Positions 1 to 9,111 of a DNA stretch of 64,000 nt are shown here, one piece after another (position 1 is the stretch's first letter; each line of letters opens with the position of its first letter). A model generated the notes under the pieces. The model was not told the DNA's origin. It was given only the letters and a program-made list of their open reading frames with translations, and did no database searches. The translations under genes and the position numbers were made by a program. The DNA comes from Methanofollis liminatans DSM 4140. Its GTDB lineage: Archaea; Halobacteriota; Methanomicrobia; Methanomicrobiales; Methanofollaceae. The DNA is taken from contig NZ_CM001555.1 in assembly GCF_000275865.1 (NCBI RefSeq), positions 2,010,967 through 2,074,966 of the forward strand, in the 5' to 3' direction.

Positions 1-1118
1 AGGTCGGGGTGATCCCGGTTGAACTCTTCGTCCTCGTCCATGAAGTCGGGCTCGATAGAGACTTCGGGCTTGGGGAAGGAGAAGGGCTTGCCCCAGGAGT
101 CCCCTTCGAGCATCACCTCCATCATTGCCTTGAAGAGGAGGCGGACCTCCCGTTCGAACTCCCCATAGGTCCGTTTCGGCGCCTGCGTGCCGTCCCAGAC
201 CTTGCCCTTGTAGACGCAGGGTTTCTCTTTCCAGAGGGAAGGGACGCCCGGGGAGAGCTGGACCGAGGAGAAGACCAGCTGCCCGCCGCGGGCGACCATC
301 ATCTGGGTCATCTCGTAGACGAACATCTGCATCAGCTGCTTGATCTCGTCATAGGCCAGCCCTTCGAAATACGGGGCCATGAAGGTGAGGAAGTTGTAGT
401 AGCCCTGCCCGCCGGCAAAGTTCGTCTGGGCGCTCCCGAGGGCCTTGACGGCGTGAAGGACGGCGACCTCGGCGCGTTTCGCCGGACCGGCCACGCTCGC
501 CTTCGTGCCGTTGCCGTCGGGCATCAGGCCGTAATAGAAGAAGTAGCGGAGGTCCCAATCTTGACAAAACGGTCTGGATCCGAAGTATTCGAGGTCGTGG
601 ATATGGAGGTCGCCGGCAAGGTGGCGGTCGGCGAGCTCGGGCGGGAGCTGGAGGAGGTACTGCTCCTTGGAGATCTTGTCGGCCTTCTTCTTATGCGAGG
701 TCTCGGCGTTTTCCTGCAGGTTGGCGTTGTCGTGCGCTTCGAACCCCCGGCCAACGTCGATGAGGTGGGCGTCGAAGACCGGGGTGCCGACGCGGGTGCA
801 GACATTTCTATACTGCACCATCCCCTGCTCAAGGAGGGTTATGTTCACGATCTCCCTGATCAGGGGACCGGAGAGGGCGCGCAGACCCAGTTTTCTGATC
901 CGGTCCTCGACCGTCCGGGCGATCTCTTCGGCCTGCTCATGGGTCGCCCCTACATACCCGTAAAACTCCTCGACAAGCCGGGTCTCCTTCACGATCTGGG
1001 CGACGATCCTGGAACGGTCCCAGTCGAAGATATGCCCCTCGGACGAGCGGACCTTCGGCATGGGGGGAACGAAGACGCCGTCAAGGGTCGCCTGCTTCGT
1101 CTGCCGGTCCACGGTCAC
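1..1118 (-). CDS. nrdD: Anaerobic (class III) ribonucleoside-triphosphate reductase, N-terminal part
   Basis: The gene runs off the left edge, so only about 372 N-terminal residues are visible. Class III reductase makes dNTPs without oxygen using a glycyl radical installed by NrdG. I translated the minus strand from a GTG whose bases overlap the stop of the upstream redoxin gene (GTGA, 1118-1115). An N-terminal ATP-cone-like region is followed by the segment DNANLQENAETS and by HIHDLEY, both typical of archaeal NrdD; VFSSVQLSPGVPS also fits. The C-terminal glycyl-radical loop lies outside the window. The coupled redoxin supports the call. The long plus-strand open frame here is a GC-rich shadow. 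Confidence 0.93.
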   Translation of the reverse strand, partial: MTVDRQTKQATLDGVFVPPMPKVRSSEGHIFDWDRSRIVAQIVKETRLVEEFYGYVGATHEQAEEIARTVEDRIRKLGLRALSGPLIREIVNITLLEQGMVQYRNVCTRVGTPVFDAHLIDVGRGFEAHDNANLQENAETSHKKKADKISKEQYLLQLPPELADRHLAGDLHIHDLEYFGSRPFCQDWDLRYFFYYGLMPDGNGTKASVAGPAKRAEVAVLHAVKALGSAQTNFAGGQGYYNFLTFMAPYFEGLAYDEIKQLMQMFVYEMTQMMVARGGQLVFSSVQLSPGVPSLWKEKPCVYKGKVWDGTQAPKRTYGEFEREVRLLFKAMMEVMLEGDSWGKPFSFPKPEVSIEPDFMDEDEEFNRDHPD

Positions 1119-1384
1119 TCACCCGCTGCAATACCGTCGATAACGTCTTCCCGCACGCGGCCGCCCGCAAAGAGGTCGGCGGAGGTGTAGAAGTCGTCTC
1201 CCAGACGCAGGACCGGCGCCTCGTTCACAAAGACGCCGTTCACCCGCAGCTCGGTCAGGTTCTCCGCGGTGGACATGTCCTGCTCCTCATAGGAGTGGCC
1301 CTTTGCCGTGAGGCAGGCCTTCAGGAGTTCGCAGTTCGGGCAGAATTCAAGGGTATATATGATAAAACGCAGGTCTTCAGCCAT
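1115..1384 (-). CDS. Glutaredoxin/NrdH-like redoxin
   Basis: An 89-residue thioredoxin-fold protein with a CPNC active site near residues 15-18 (sequence LEFCPNCELLK). It sits directly upstream of nrdD and overlaps its GTG start by four bases, so the two are translationally coupled. Redoxins of this type deliver electrons to ribonucleotide reductases; archaeal class III enzymes can use such redoxins or formate. Role as NrdD reductant is inferred from the neighbourhood. The start ATG at 1384 leaves a 168-base divergent region before thpR. Confidence 0.85.
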   Translation of the reverse strand: MAEDLRFIIYTLEFCPNCELLKACLTAKGHSYEEQDMSTAENLTELRVNGVFVNEAPVLRLGDDFYTSADLFAGGRVREDVIDGIAAGE

Positions 1385-1552
1385 GGATACTCTCCCGCCA
1401 TCCTCGGCTCGATGCCGATATCAGCCCATAACTATCGGGATGATCCCATATGGATTCTTCCCGGACAGAATGCAACACCTTGCATGTGAGAACGCATGAA
1501 GGTTGTGCTTTTGCGATGATGATTTTAACTCTGGCGGCGATACCATGCAGAT
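1385..1552. promoter_or_regulatory. Divergent intergenic region between redoxin-nrdD and thpR-cca
   Basis: A 168-base spacer between divergent operons, so it should hold promoters for both. An A/T-rich patch, tgatgattttaact, lies about 35 bases before the thpR ATG. On the other strand no clear TATA box could be picked out with certainty. Short open frames reading through here are not credible genes. Confidence 0.4.
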
Positions 1553-2101
1553 ATGGTGAGGGCTTTTGTCGCGATCGAACTCTCTGACGCCGTCAAGGAA
1601 GGGCTTGGACGTGCGCAGGAAAGGTTGCGCACCGTCGGTGGTCGGCTGAATCTGGTGGACCCCGCCCTTGCGCACATCACTCTCAAGTTTCTCGGCGATG
1701 TTGAACCGGAAAACCTTGAGCGCGTGAAAACAGCGCTCCTCAATATCAGAGGAAGCATCTACGATCTCACGCTCGTCGGGGTGTCGGGGAACAACCTCCG
1801 GCGCCCACGGGTCGTCTGGTTCGAGGTGAGGGACGGCGGCAGAACGGCACGACTCGCCGGGGCGGTGGAGGAGGCCCTCTCCCCCCTGGGGTTCGAGCCG
1901 GAGAGGCGCAGTTTCACCGCCCATGTCACCCTTGCACGGGTGAAGGAGTTCGATCCCTCGCTGTCCGGAACAATCGCAGCGATCGCCGGCATGGAGGCCG
2001 GAACCTGCACGATCGACCGGATCGCCCTCAAGAAGTCCACCCTGACACCGCAGGGCCCGATCTATGAGACCCTGCTGGAGGTGCCCCTTGGCGCGGAGTG
2101 A
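1553..2101 (+). CDS. thpR: RNA 2',3'-cyclic phosphodiesterase (2'-5' RNA ligase family)
   Basis: 182 residues, the usual length for this family. Two HxTL motifs are visible, HITL at residue 41 and HVTL at residue 124; these provide the catalytic histidines of the 2H phosphoesterase fold. The family hydrolyses 2',3'-cyclic phosphate RNA ends and reversibly ligates 2'-5' bonds in vitro. It overlaps the start of the CCA-adding enzyme gene, an arrangement that fits a role in tRNA 3'-end processing. Start is the ATG at 1553, followed by RAFVAIEL, the normal N-terminus. Confidence 0.93.
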   Translation: MVRAFVAIELSDAVKEGLGRAQERLRTVGGRLNLVDPALAHITLKFLGDVEPENLERVKTALLNIRGSIYDLTLVGVSGNNLRRPRVVWFEVRDGGRTARLAGAVEEALSPLGFEPERRSFTAHVTLARVKEFDPSLSGTIAAIAGMEAGTCTIDRIALKKSTLTPQGPIYETLLEVPLGAE

Positions 2102-3461
2102 GAGGGAGGAGGCGGTGCTCGACCAGATCAGACCGCAGGCCGCCGAGCAGGAGGAGATCCAGGGAGTTGCCCACGAGATCATCGATGCGGTGAACGCCTC
2201 GGGCCGCGCCGAGGCGATGCTCGTCGGTTCGGTGGCACGCAGGACGTGGGTGCGGGGGGACCGCGATCTCGACATCTTCATGCTCTACGACCCGGTCCTG
2301 ACGAGAGAACAACTCGAAGAGCAGGGGCTTGCGCTTGCCAGGGATATCGCACGACGTTTCGGGGATGAGTGGCGGGAGAAATACGCCGAGCACCCGTACA
2401 TCAACGCCACGATCCAGGGACTCGACGTCGATCTGGTGCCCTGCTACCGGGTGGCAAGCGGGGCCGAGATCAGGAGCGCAGTCGACCGGACGCCCTTCCA
2501 CACCCGGTATATCAGGGAGCGGATTGCCCCTTTCGTCGACGATGTCCTGCTCCTCAAACAGTTTGCCAAAGCAGGCGGGGTGTACGGCTCAGACCAGATG
2601 ACCGAGGGGTTTGCAGGCTACCTCTGCGAACTCCTGATCCTGCACTACGGCGGGTTCCTGCCCCTTCTCCGGGCGGCCGCTCGCTGGAAACCCGGGCTTT
2701 TCATCGATATCGAGGGGCACGCCGCAAAGACCTTCGAGGAGCCGATGGTCGTCATCGACCCGGTAGATCCGAAGAGAAACGTCGCGGCCTCGGTCTCCCT
2801 ATCACAGATGTTCTCCTTCGTGGAACTTTGCCGCGGCTATCTCGACACACCCTCGGATCTCTTCTTCTTCAGGCCGGCAAGAGAGCCCCTCACGCAGGAA
2901 GCGTTTGCCGCTCTCGTGGCCGGGCGGGGAACCTGCCTCTACGCCATCACCTTTGCGACGCCGCCGTTTATCCCTGACGTCGTCGTTCCCCAGCTGAGGC
3001 GGAGCCTCGAAGGTGTGCGTGCCCTGCTCGAACGCTCGGGGTTCCCGGTGAACCGGGCTGAAGAGGCGATGGGCGAGGAGCGGTGCATGCTCCTCTTCGA
3101 GCTCTTCTCCGACCGGATGCCCGCGGTCGTCCGGCATATCGGCCCGCCGCTCTGGAGCCGGGAGAACGCCGAGAAGTTCGCCGGGAAGTGGCGGAAGAGA
3201 GAGCGTTTCTCCGGCCCGTACATCGAGGACGGCCGCTATGTCGTCGAGGTGGAGCGGCGCTACACCGGTGCGGCCGCCCTGCTGGCGTCGCCCGAGGCGC
3301 TCGGTGTCGGCCTGGGCAAGCACGTGAAGCGGGCGATGGAGGAGGAGTGGACAGTGCTCGAAGGCGAGGCGTGCTGGAGTCTGGAGTTTGCTCTGTTTCT
3401 CACAGAGTTTCTGCAGAAGGAGTCCCCGTTGAGCCAGATATTGCAGGTAGGCAGGCGATAA
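2088..3461 (+). CDS. cca: CCA tRNA nucleotidyltransferase, archaeal class I
   Basis: About 457 residues. It adds or repairs the CCA 3' end of tRNAs. The N-terminal nucleotidyltransferase core shows GSVARRTWVRGDRDLDIF, with the two metal-binding aspartates in DLD, followed by INATIQGLDVDLVPCY with a further acidic residue. The rest matches the archaeal class I body and tail domains. I chose a TTG at 2088 because GGAGGTG lies at a good distance upstream (2077-2083); this makes a 14-base overlap with thpR. A GTG at 2115 is an alternative. Co-transcription with thpR groups two tRNA-end enzymes. Confidence 0.95.
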   Translation: MARSEREEAVLDQIRPQAAEQEEIQGVAHEIIDAVNASGRAEAMLVGSVARRTWVRGDRDLDIFMLYDPVLTREQLEEQGLALARDIARRFGDEWREKYAEHPYINATIQGLDVDLVPCYRVASGAEIRSAVDRTPFHTRYIRERIAPFVDDVLLLKQFAKAGGVYGSDQMTEGFAGYLCELLILHYGGFLPLLRAAARWKPGLFIDIEGHAAKTFEEPMVVIDPVDPKRNVAASVSLSQMFSFVELCRGYLDTPSDLFFFRPAREPLTQEAFAALVAGRGTCLYAITFATPPFIPDVVVPQLRRSLEGVRALLERSGFPVNRAEEAMGEERCMLLFELFSDRMPAVVRHIGPPLWSRENAEKFAGKWRKRERFSGPYIEDGRYVVEVERRYTGAAALLASPEALGVGLGKHVKRAMEEEWTVLEGEACWSLEFALFLTEFLQKESPLSQILQVGRR

Positions 3462-3557
3462 TCAGATAAATAATATTATATATTATCAACAGGATATGTC
3501 GGCACAGATGGCCCGGCCGATCCTGATCGGCGCGGAAAAGCCGTCCGGTGATCTGCC
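3462..3557 (+). promoter_or_regulatory. Promoter region of the asparagine-synthetase-like gene
   Basis: Just after the cca stop comes an A/T-rich run, ataaataatattatatattatc (3473-3486 core), followed by GC-rich sequence to the ATG at 3558. It is a good TATA-like element for the next gene. Confidence 0.45.
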
Positions 3558-5057
3558 ATGTCTTTTACCGAATCGGAATATACCAGACTCCTGTATCGGC
3601 GCCAGTTCATCCTCGGCCCCCGCTTTGTAGAGAGGCACGGGACCTGGAAGAGGCATGCCGTGGCCGATGGCCTCTGCCTGACGGCCCACCCCGACCTGCC
3701 GGTCACGGTGGCAGAGAGCGGGAACCGGAAACTTCTCCTTCTCGGATACCTGCTCGATCCCTATCACCCTGATCAGGATGACGCCGCCATTCTGCAGGGT
3801 ATCCTGGAGGAGATCGTCCGGCCGACCGACATCTTCCAGGGCACCGCGACGCTCGGCGGGAGATGGGCCCTCATCTATGCCGATCCTGACGAGACCTGGC
3901 TTCTGAACGATCCGATGGGGCTCAGGCAGGTCGTCCATACGACCGATGCCCTCCCCGACCTCTGGTGCGCCTCCCAGCCCGGCACGATTGCCGAAGAGCT
4001 GGGCCTGGACCCCGACCCTGAGGTGATGGAGCGACTTGTCGGGGCACCCGAATACGGCGAGGCCCTCGAATACTGGTGGCCGGGCGATCTTTCCCCGTAC
4101 AACGGCATAAAACACCTGCTGCCGAATCGCTACCTGGACCTGAAGAGGCGCAGCGTGCATCGGTTCTGGCCTGACCGACGATTGGAGCGGATCCGCACCG
4201 AAGAGTGCGTCAAGAAGTGCGCAACCGTCCTGCATGGCATGATGGAAAGCGCCGCAAAACGGTTCGACCTGGCACACACCGTCACCGCAGGCTGGGACTC
4301 GAGGACCGCTCTCAGCGCATGCAAAACGGTCAGCCCGGAGATCTTCTATTTCACGATGATCTATTACAACAAAACCGTAAAAACGCCGGACATACAGGTT
4401 GCCAGGGATTTGATCACCGGGCTCGGGCTGGAGCACCACCTGATCCTCTGTCCGGACTCGATGGATGCGGGGTTTGCTGAGATCTACAGGAAAAATGTCT
4501 GGGGGGCGCATGAGGGCTGGGGGGCGATCGCCCGCGGGATGTACGACCACTACCCGAAGGAGAGGGTCTGCATCAAGGGCAACGGCAGCGGTATGCTCAA
4601 ATGCCGGTACAGGCAGGGATGGGACCAGGCGTGCACCGGGGAACTGCTCGCAGATCTGGCAGATATAGGGCCGATGAAGAACAACGAAATGACGATCGAG
4701 CACTTCGACCGCTGGCTTGCTGAGGCACAGGAGGTATCTGCCCGTTCGGGGATCCATATCCTCGACCTCTTCTACCAGGAGCAGCGGATGGCGCGACGGC
4801 AGGGGATGAGCCAGCTGGAGTGGGACATCGTCCAGGAGGTGCTCGTTCCCTGGAACTCCAGGGAACTGATCGCCGCCGGATTCTCGGTGGAGGGGCGGTG
4901 CCGGGGATCGCGGCACCCCCTGATCCAGCACGGGATCATCAGGGCGCTCTGGCCCGAAGTCCTCGCCATGCCGGTAAACCCGCCACCAGGCATAAAAGGC
5001 GTTGCCGCGGCGCTCCTCTGGCAGGCCAGACTCTGGCCCTTTGACCGGACGTTCTGA
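3558..5057 (+). CDS. Asparagine-synthetase-like protein without a glutaminase cysteine
   Basis: 499 residues. The N-terminal ~190 residues resemble a class II glutamine-amidotransferase sandwich (LGGRWALIYADP, then LLNDPMG), but the protein starts MSFTESEY, so the catalytic Cys2 of true glutaminases is absent. The C-terminal half has the PP-loop ATP-pyrophosphatase signature as TAGWDSRTALSA around residue 243, a variant of SGGxDS, so ATP activation may persist. It is probably an amide- or acyl-adenylate-forming enzyme of unknown substrate rather than a standard AsnB. It stands alone between cca and a histidine kinase, with its own A/T-rich promoter region. Confidence 0.75.
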   Translation: MSFTESEYTRLLYRRQFILGPRFVERHGTWKRHAVADGLCLTAHPDLPVTVAESGNRKLLLLGYLLDPYHPDQDDAAILQGILEEIVRPTDIFQGTATLGGRWALIYADPDETWLLNDPMGLRQVVHTTDALPDLWCASQPGTIAEELGLDPDPEVMERLVGAPEYGEALEYWWPGDLSPYNGIKHLLPNRYLDLKRRSVHRFWPDRRLERIRTEECVKKCATVLHGMMESAAKRFDLAHTVTAGWDSRTALSACKTVSPEIFYFTMIYYNKTVKTPDIQVARDLITGLGLEHHLILCPDSMDAGFAEIYRKNVWGAHEGWGAIARGMYDHYPKERVCIKGNGSGMLKCRYRQGWDQACTGELLADLADIGPMKNNEMTIEHFDRWLAEAQEVSARSGIHILDLFYQEQRMARRQGMSQLEWDIVQEVLVPWNSRELIAAGFSVEGRCRGSRHPLIQHGIIRALWPEVLAMPVNPPPGIKGVAAALLWQARLWPFDRTF

Positions 5058-5256
5058 TAGAGGGAATGGAGGTGTTCGCGGGATCATCGCCAGGGTTGGC
5101 TGGAGAGGTGAAAACTGCGAAAGGTCATAGGTGCTTCTTTAATGAGCGGCCGTTCTGGCCGGGTTTTAGAAAAAGCAGCTCAATATTTTGACACCCTCAA
5201 AACATCTGATTCTTATCGCCAGATACTATTATTCCGTTTTGCTGAGACATTCATAT

Positions 5257-7479
5257 ATGAACGGCACCGGCTCTCCCCCGCCATCATTGTCAGTCCTCTA
5301 TGTCGACGACGAGCCTGCCCTCCTTGAGATCGGAAAACTCTTCCTGCAGCGGAGCGGAGATTTTGTGGTCTCCACCTGCGAGAGTGCACCAGATGCGATC
5401 CGGCTCCTCTCCGAAGCATCATTTGACGCCATCATCTCGGACTACCAGATGCCGGGGATGGACGGGATCCAGTTCCTCCAGCACCTCAGGCAGCATGGCA
5501 ATACAATACCCTTCATCATCTTCACCGGAAAAGGCCGTGAGGATGTGGTGGCCGAGGCACTCAACAGTGGCGCCGACTTCTATCTCCAGAAAGGGGGCAA
5601 TCCAAAGCCCCAGTTTGCTGAGCTTTCCGATAAGATCCGGTACGCTGTTGCCAGACGGCAGGTTGAAGAGGAGATCCGCCAGCAACGAGATGATCTTGCC
5701 GTGGCCCAGCAGGAGATCAGGGAGTCGGAGGAGCAGTTTCGGCAGCTCTTCGAGAGCATGGACGAAGGGATGGCTCTCCACGAACTCGTCGTGCTGGAGG
5801 GAGAAGAACCCGAAGACTACAGGATCCTGGCGGCGAACCCTTCTCTTGAACGGATCCTGGGGATCGATCGGCAGTCCATTATCGGGAAACTGAGCAGGGA
5901 TGCCTACGGAACAGATGAACCCCCATATCTTCAGAGGTATGCCCGGGTTGCACAGACTGGCATACCTGATTCCTTTGAGACCTATTTCCCCCCGCTTGAC
6001 AAACACTTCAGAATATCGGTTTATTCTCCCAGGAAAAACCAGTTTGCCACGATCTTCGAGGATATCACCGGGAGGATACAGAAGGAGGAGGCGCTCCGAA
6101 AGAGCGAAGAAAAGTTCAGAAACCTCGTGGAAAATCTCAACGAAATATTCTACGTCCTGGACGAAAATGCCACTATCACGTATATCTCCCGAAATATCGA
6201 ATCGATTGGCGGCTATCCCGCCTCCAAGGTGATCGGGAGGCCTTACATCGACTTCGTTCACCCGGAAGACAGAGCCGGGCGAATTCTGCAGTTCAGGTCA
6301 ATCCTCTCCGGCAGCAACGAGCCGACCGAATATCGCTTTCTCAAAGCAGATGGCGGATCTGTCTGGGTGAAGACGGCTGCCCGCCCGATACTCAGGGAGG
6401 GTCGCGTCGTCGGCATTCAGGGCATGCTTACTGATATCACCAGCCTTAAAATGATGGAGGCGGGGTTGCGGGAGAGCGAGGAACAGTACCGTGACCTGGC
6501 GGAAAATGCCCCGATCGGCATCCTCACCTGCGACACCGAGGGGCGTATCACCTACGTCAACCAGCGTGGGCTTGAGATCCTCGGATCGCCAGGGGAGGAG
6601 GAGACCCGCAGGATCAACCTCCTGACCTTCCCCTCTCTGGTCCGGATCGGGTTTGCAGAAATGCTTCGAAAAACCATGGATTCCGGCAGGCCCATCCCTG
6701 CCATTGAGGGAGAATACTGTACTAAGTGGGGAAAAGCAGCCTATTATCGCGTACACTTCTCACCCATTCTCTATCAGGGAACGATAACCGGCGCCCGGAT
6801 CATCCTGGACGATATATCCGAGCATAAAAAAGCTGAAGGCGCCCTCAATAAGGCAAACAAGAAACTCCAGCTCCTCTCAGGGATCACCCGCCACGATATC
6901 CTGAACCAGATCATGGTAATCCAGGGATACCTCGATCTTGCAAAGGATGTGGATAAAGACCCGGCACTCTCAGAGTTTTGTGGGTATGTGGGCAGGGCGG
7001 CGGCAGCCATCCAGCGGCAGATCGAGTTCACCCGCGAGTATGAGCAACTGGGCCTAAAGGAACCCACCTGGCTCTCCCTGGGCGGCCTGATTGAAGAGAG
7101 CGATGATCCCCGCCTTCCAATCAGGCATGAATGCCGCGGCATCTCAATCTATGCTGACCCGATGATAGAGAAGGTCTTTTCGAACCTGATGGACAACACC
7201 ATCCGCCATGCCGAAGGGGCAACCGGCGTGCAGATCAGGTGTTCAAAGAGCGGATCCGCCCTCATGATCACCTGGGAGGATGACGGCCCCGGTGTCCCTG
7301 ATGATCAAAAGGGGCGGATCTTTGAACGTGGGTTTGGGAAGAACACCGGCCTTGGCCTCTTCCTTGCACGCGAGATCCTCGGGATCACCGGGATTGCCAT
7401 CGCTGAGACCGGGGTGTATGGGGAAGGGGCGAGGTTTGAGATGCTGGTTCCAGAAGGCGGGTACCGGATCGATGCCTGA
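5257..7479 (+). CDS. Response-regulator/PAS hybrid sensor histidine kinase
   Basis: About 740 residues with no membrane segment, so probably cytoplasmic. Order of domains: REC receiver (residues ~8-125, phosphoacceptor Asp62 in IISDYQMPGMDG, Lys in FTGKG), coiled linker, three PAS domains (~150-270, 275-400, 405-525), a short dimerisation region with RHDILNQ near residue 546 as the likely phospho-histidine site, and an HATPase_c domain with NLMDNTIRHA, DDGPGVP and TGLGLFLAREIL. This layout is common in Methanomicrobia. I prefer the ATG at 5257 over 5188 because the upstream stretch is A/T-rich and promoter-like. No signal or partner regulator is visible. Confidence 0.9.
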   Translation: MNGTGSPPPSLSVLYVDDEPALLEIGKLFLQRSGDFVVSTCESAPDAIRLLSEASFDAIISDYQMPGMDGIQFLQHLRQHGNTIPFIIFTGKGREDVVAEALNSGADFYLQKGGNPKPQFAELSDKIRYAVARRQVEEEIRQQRDDLAVAQQEIRESEEQFRQLFESMDEGMALHELVVLEGEEPEDYRILAANPSLERILGIDRQSIIGKLSRDAYGTDEPPYLQRYARVAQTGIPDSFETYFPPLDKHFRISVYSPRKNQFATIFEDITGRIQKEEALRKSEEKFRNLVENLNEIFYVLDENATITYISRNIESIGGYPASKVIGRPYIDFVHPEDRAGRILQFRSILSGSNEPTEYRFLKADGGSVWVKTAARPILREGRVVGIQGMLTDITSLKMMEAGLRESEEQYRDLAENAPIGILTCDTEGRITYVNQRGLEILGSPGEEETRRINLLTFPSLVRIGFAEMLRKTMDSGRPIPAIEGEYCTKWGKAAYYRVHFSPILYQGTITGARIILDDISEHKKAEGALNKANKKLQLLSGITRHDILNQIMVIQGYLDLAKDVDKDPALSEFCGYVGRAAAAIQRQIEFTREYEQLGLKEPTWLSLGGLIEESDDPRLPIRHECRGISIYADPMIEKVFSNLMDNTIRHAEGATGVQIRCSKSGSALMITWEDDGPGVPDDQKGRIFERGFGKNTGLGLFLAREILGITGIAIAETGVYGEGARFEMLVPEGGYRIDA

Positions 7480-8017
7480 CCTCATCCCCTCAGGATCGTA
7501 GGCAGGGTTTCGCCTGCTTCAATTCCAGGGGCCGCGGATCCGCAGACACCTCGGGCATGAGGGACAGTCGGTGCCGGGATGAAAGTGAGAGTATAAGAAG
7601 GGAAAATATGTTTTTCGCCAGGAATTTAAAGATAATAGTAAACGCCGGGGGGGCGAATCGCCAAAATAAAGGAAATTCTCAATTCTTTTCAAAAATTAGC
7701 CCTCTTACCCCTCACGACCCTGATCGTGATCTCGCTCCAATGACGTTAATTTTATGCGCGCCTTCAGGCGAACGATCGAGCACATCGCCGGCCGGTCGTG
7801 CTCGCTCATTCTTCGCGTCGTACCACCTCCCTCTTCGGTGGAGGGCCGCGTATCTTGACGCCCGCCCGGCCCTCGCTGCCTCCTCCCTCCCGGGCAGCAA
7901 TCACGATAGTAACCCTGGCGGGCAAAGGCGGTCGATGCGCCGCGAGCCTGCGAGCAAGCATGGACCGCCGGCGGGGGTGGGTGGTGGGTAGAGCATCACC
8001 GGGCCCCCCGGGCCCGG
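7480..8017. other. Gene-poor junction between chromosome and accessory block
   Basis: No convincing gene in ~540 bases. The left part is A/T-rich around 7600-7690; then the sequence turns sharply GC-rich. It holds the 13-base candidate attachment site (7641-7653) and an inverted repeat CGAGCAC (7777-7783)/GTGCTCG (7798-7804). Open frames here (such as 7557-7991 on the plus strand) have low-complexity, Arg/Pro-rich translations and overlap the end of the ArdC gene on the other strand, so I do not call them. Confidence 0.5.
7641..7653 (+). other. Candidate left attachment site (attR/attL copy of tRNA-Ser 3' end)
   Basis: AACGCCGGGGGGG is identical to 47411-47423, the last 11 bases of tRNA-Ser(CGA) plus two flanking bases. 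The next seven bases match at four positions, so similarity fades into the T-loop. It lies exactly where backbone genes stop and element genes begin. Caution: GGGGGCGAATCG, overlapping this site, also occurs at 24571 and 26043. Confidence 0.55.
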
Positions 8018-8887
8018 TCATGGTGAGCACAGCGCCAGCGTCGAAGAAGAAGAGGCCGGGACGAATCCCCCGGTCAGAAAATCCGCCGCCCGCTGCGCAT
8101 CCGTCGCCGCCCGCACCACATCGGCCGCCGACCCCTTCCGGATATGCCCGAGCCACCCGGCGATATAGGCCGCCGTGTTCTCCTGGAGCGGCGGCGTATC
8201 GATCCCGCACATCGCACACAGAAACGCCGCCCCCATCTCCGCCGTCAACTCCTCCCGGGAATACCGCTCGCTCCCGAACCGCACCGCCTCCGTGATCCCC
8301 TCCCGGTTCAGCCGGTGCGCCGCCCCGCTCCAGTGGGTGAGTTCATGAAAGAGCGTCGCATAATAGGCCTCCGCCGAGGTGAACCGCCCCGCCGGCGGCA
8401 TCAGGATCACATCCCGCCCCGGCGCATAGGCCGGCTCCCCCGGGAGGACCCGGGGCTCGTTCTGCCTGAGGATCCCCTCACACGACGCAATCGGCCGCAC
8501 CTCCCGCCCCTCGGGCACCGTCACGCCCTCGCACTGTCCGATATGGAAGACCTTGTAGCACCGCACCAGGGGCCGATCCCGCAGGCCCCGCACGAGCACC
8601 TCGTCGCCCTGGTCGTTCACCTCCCGGCGGCACTCCTCCATCGACCAGAAGACCACCATCCCCGCGGCCCGCTCCCCCCGCCGCACATAGCCGCCCATCT
8701 GCCGCACCTGGTTATAGGTCCCCCACCAGGGCGACCCGGCCAGGAGGATCCGGTTGATCCCCCGGTACGGCCGGCCCGTGAGGACGTTGCAGGGGGTCAT
8801 CCCCTGCCAGGTCTGCCGCCACGGCACCGTGCCGGATGCAAGAGAGGAGAGGATCCTCTCCCGCACCTGCTCGTAGACCGACGCCAT
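8018..8887 (-). CDS. ArdC-like antirestriction protein with zincin metallopeptidase domain
   Basis: 289 residues. The N-terminal half resembles the ArdC single-stranded-DNA-binding domain (VYEQVRERI, GTVPWRQTW, YRGINRILL). The C-terminal half is a zinc-dependent polyvalent peptidase-like domain with HELTHWSG (residues 181-188) and a downstream glutamate in EELTAEMGAAFL. ArdC proteins are carried by plasmids and integrative elements and protect incoming single-stranded DNA from restriction. It is the last gene of a tightly overlapping five-gene operon, its ATG overlapping the previous stop (ATGA). Its presence marks this as mobile DNA. Extreme C-terminus is serine-rich and may be poorly conserved. 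Confidence 0.88.
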   Translation of the reverse strand: MASVYEQVRERILSSLASGTVPWRQTWQGMTPCNVLTGRPYRGINRILLAGSPWWGTYNQVRQMGGYVRRGERAAGMVVFWSMEECRREVNDQGDEVLVRGLRDRPLVRCYKVFHIGQCEGVTVPEGREVRPIASCEGILRQNEPRVLPGEPAYAPGRDVILMPPAGRFTSAEAYYATLFHELTHWSGAAHRLNREGITEAVRFGSERYSREELTAEMGAAFLCAMCGIDTPPLQENTAAYIAGWLGHIRKGSAADVVRAATDAQRAADFLTGGFVPASSSSTLALCSP

Positions 8888-9111
8888 CAGGGCACCTCGA
8901 TGATCTCGGTTCCCCGCCGGGCATGGGCGGCGCAGGCCTCCAGCCCGAAGACCGCCACCATCCGCTCATAGTGCCGGCGGATCCGGGCCGCCTCGTGCCG
9001 GCAGGCCGCCGCCTCCCGCTCGCAGGCCTCGGCCCGCCGCTCCAGGGCAGAGAGCCGCTCACGGTCCCCGGCCGGGGTCATGGTGTCGTAAATGGTGGGG
9101 GAGGGCGTCAC
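8887..9111 (-). CDS. Small coiled-coil protein
   Basis: 74 residues from a GTG whose bases overlap the upstream stop (GTGA at 9111-9108); an internal ATG at 9081 would give 64 residues. The middle is a charged, Cys/Ala/Arg-rich helix (RERLSALERRAEACEREAAA) likely to form a coiled coil. I do not recognise the family. Coupling to its neighbours on both sides by four- and three-base overlaps is the best evidence that it is real. Confidence 0.65.
   Translation of the reverse strand: MTPSPTIYDTMTPAGDRERLSALERRAEACEREAAACRHEAARIRRHYERMVAVFGLEACAAHARRGTEIIEVP

Noticed and set aside
9-1190. 393-codon open frame on the plus strand
   Set aside because: It lies opposite nrdD and the redoxin gene, which translate into conserved families. 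Its composition is that of a GC-rich reverse shadow.
3486-5087. 533-codon open frame on the minus strand
   Set aside because: Opposite the asparagine-synthetase-like gene, whose plus-strand protein has the domain logic. The minus frame has no recognisable motif.
7557-7991. 144-codon plus-strand frame
   Set aside because: Spans the A/T-rich to GC-rich junction with an Arg/Pro-rich, low-complexity product, and no ribosome-binding site is seen.
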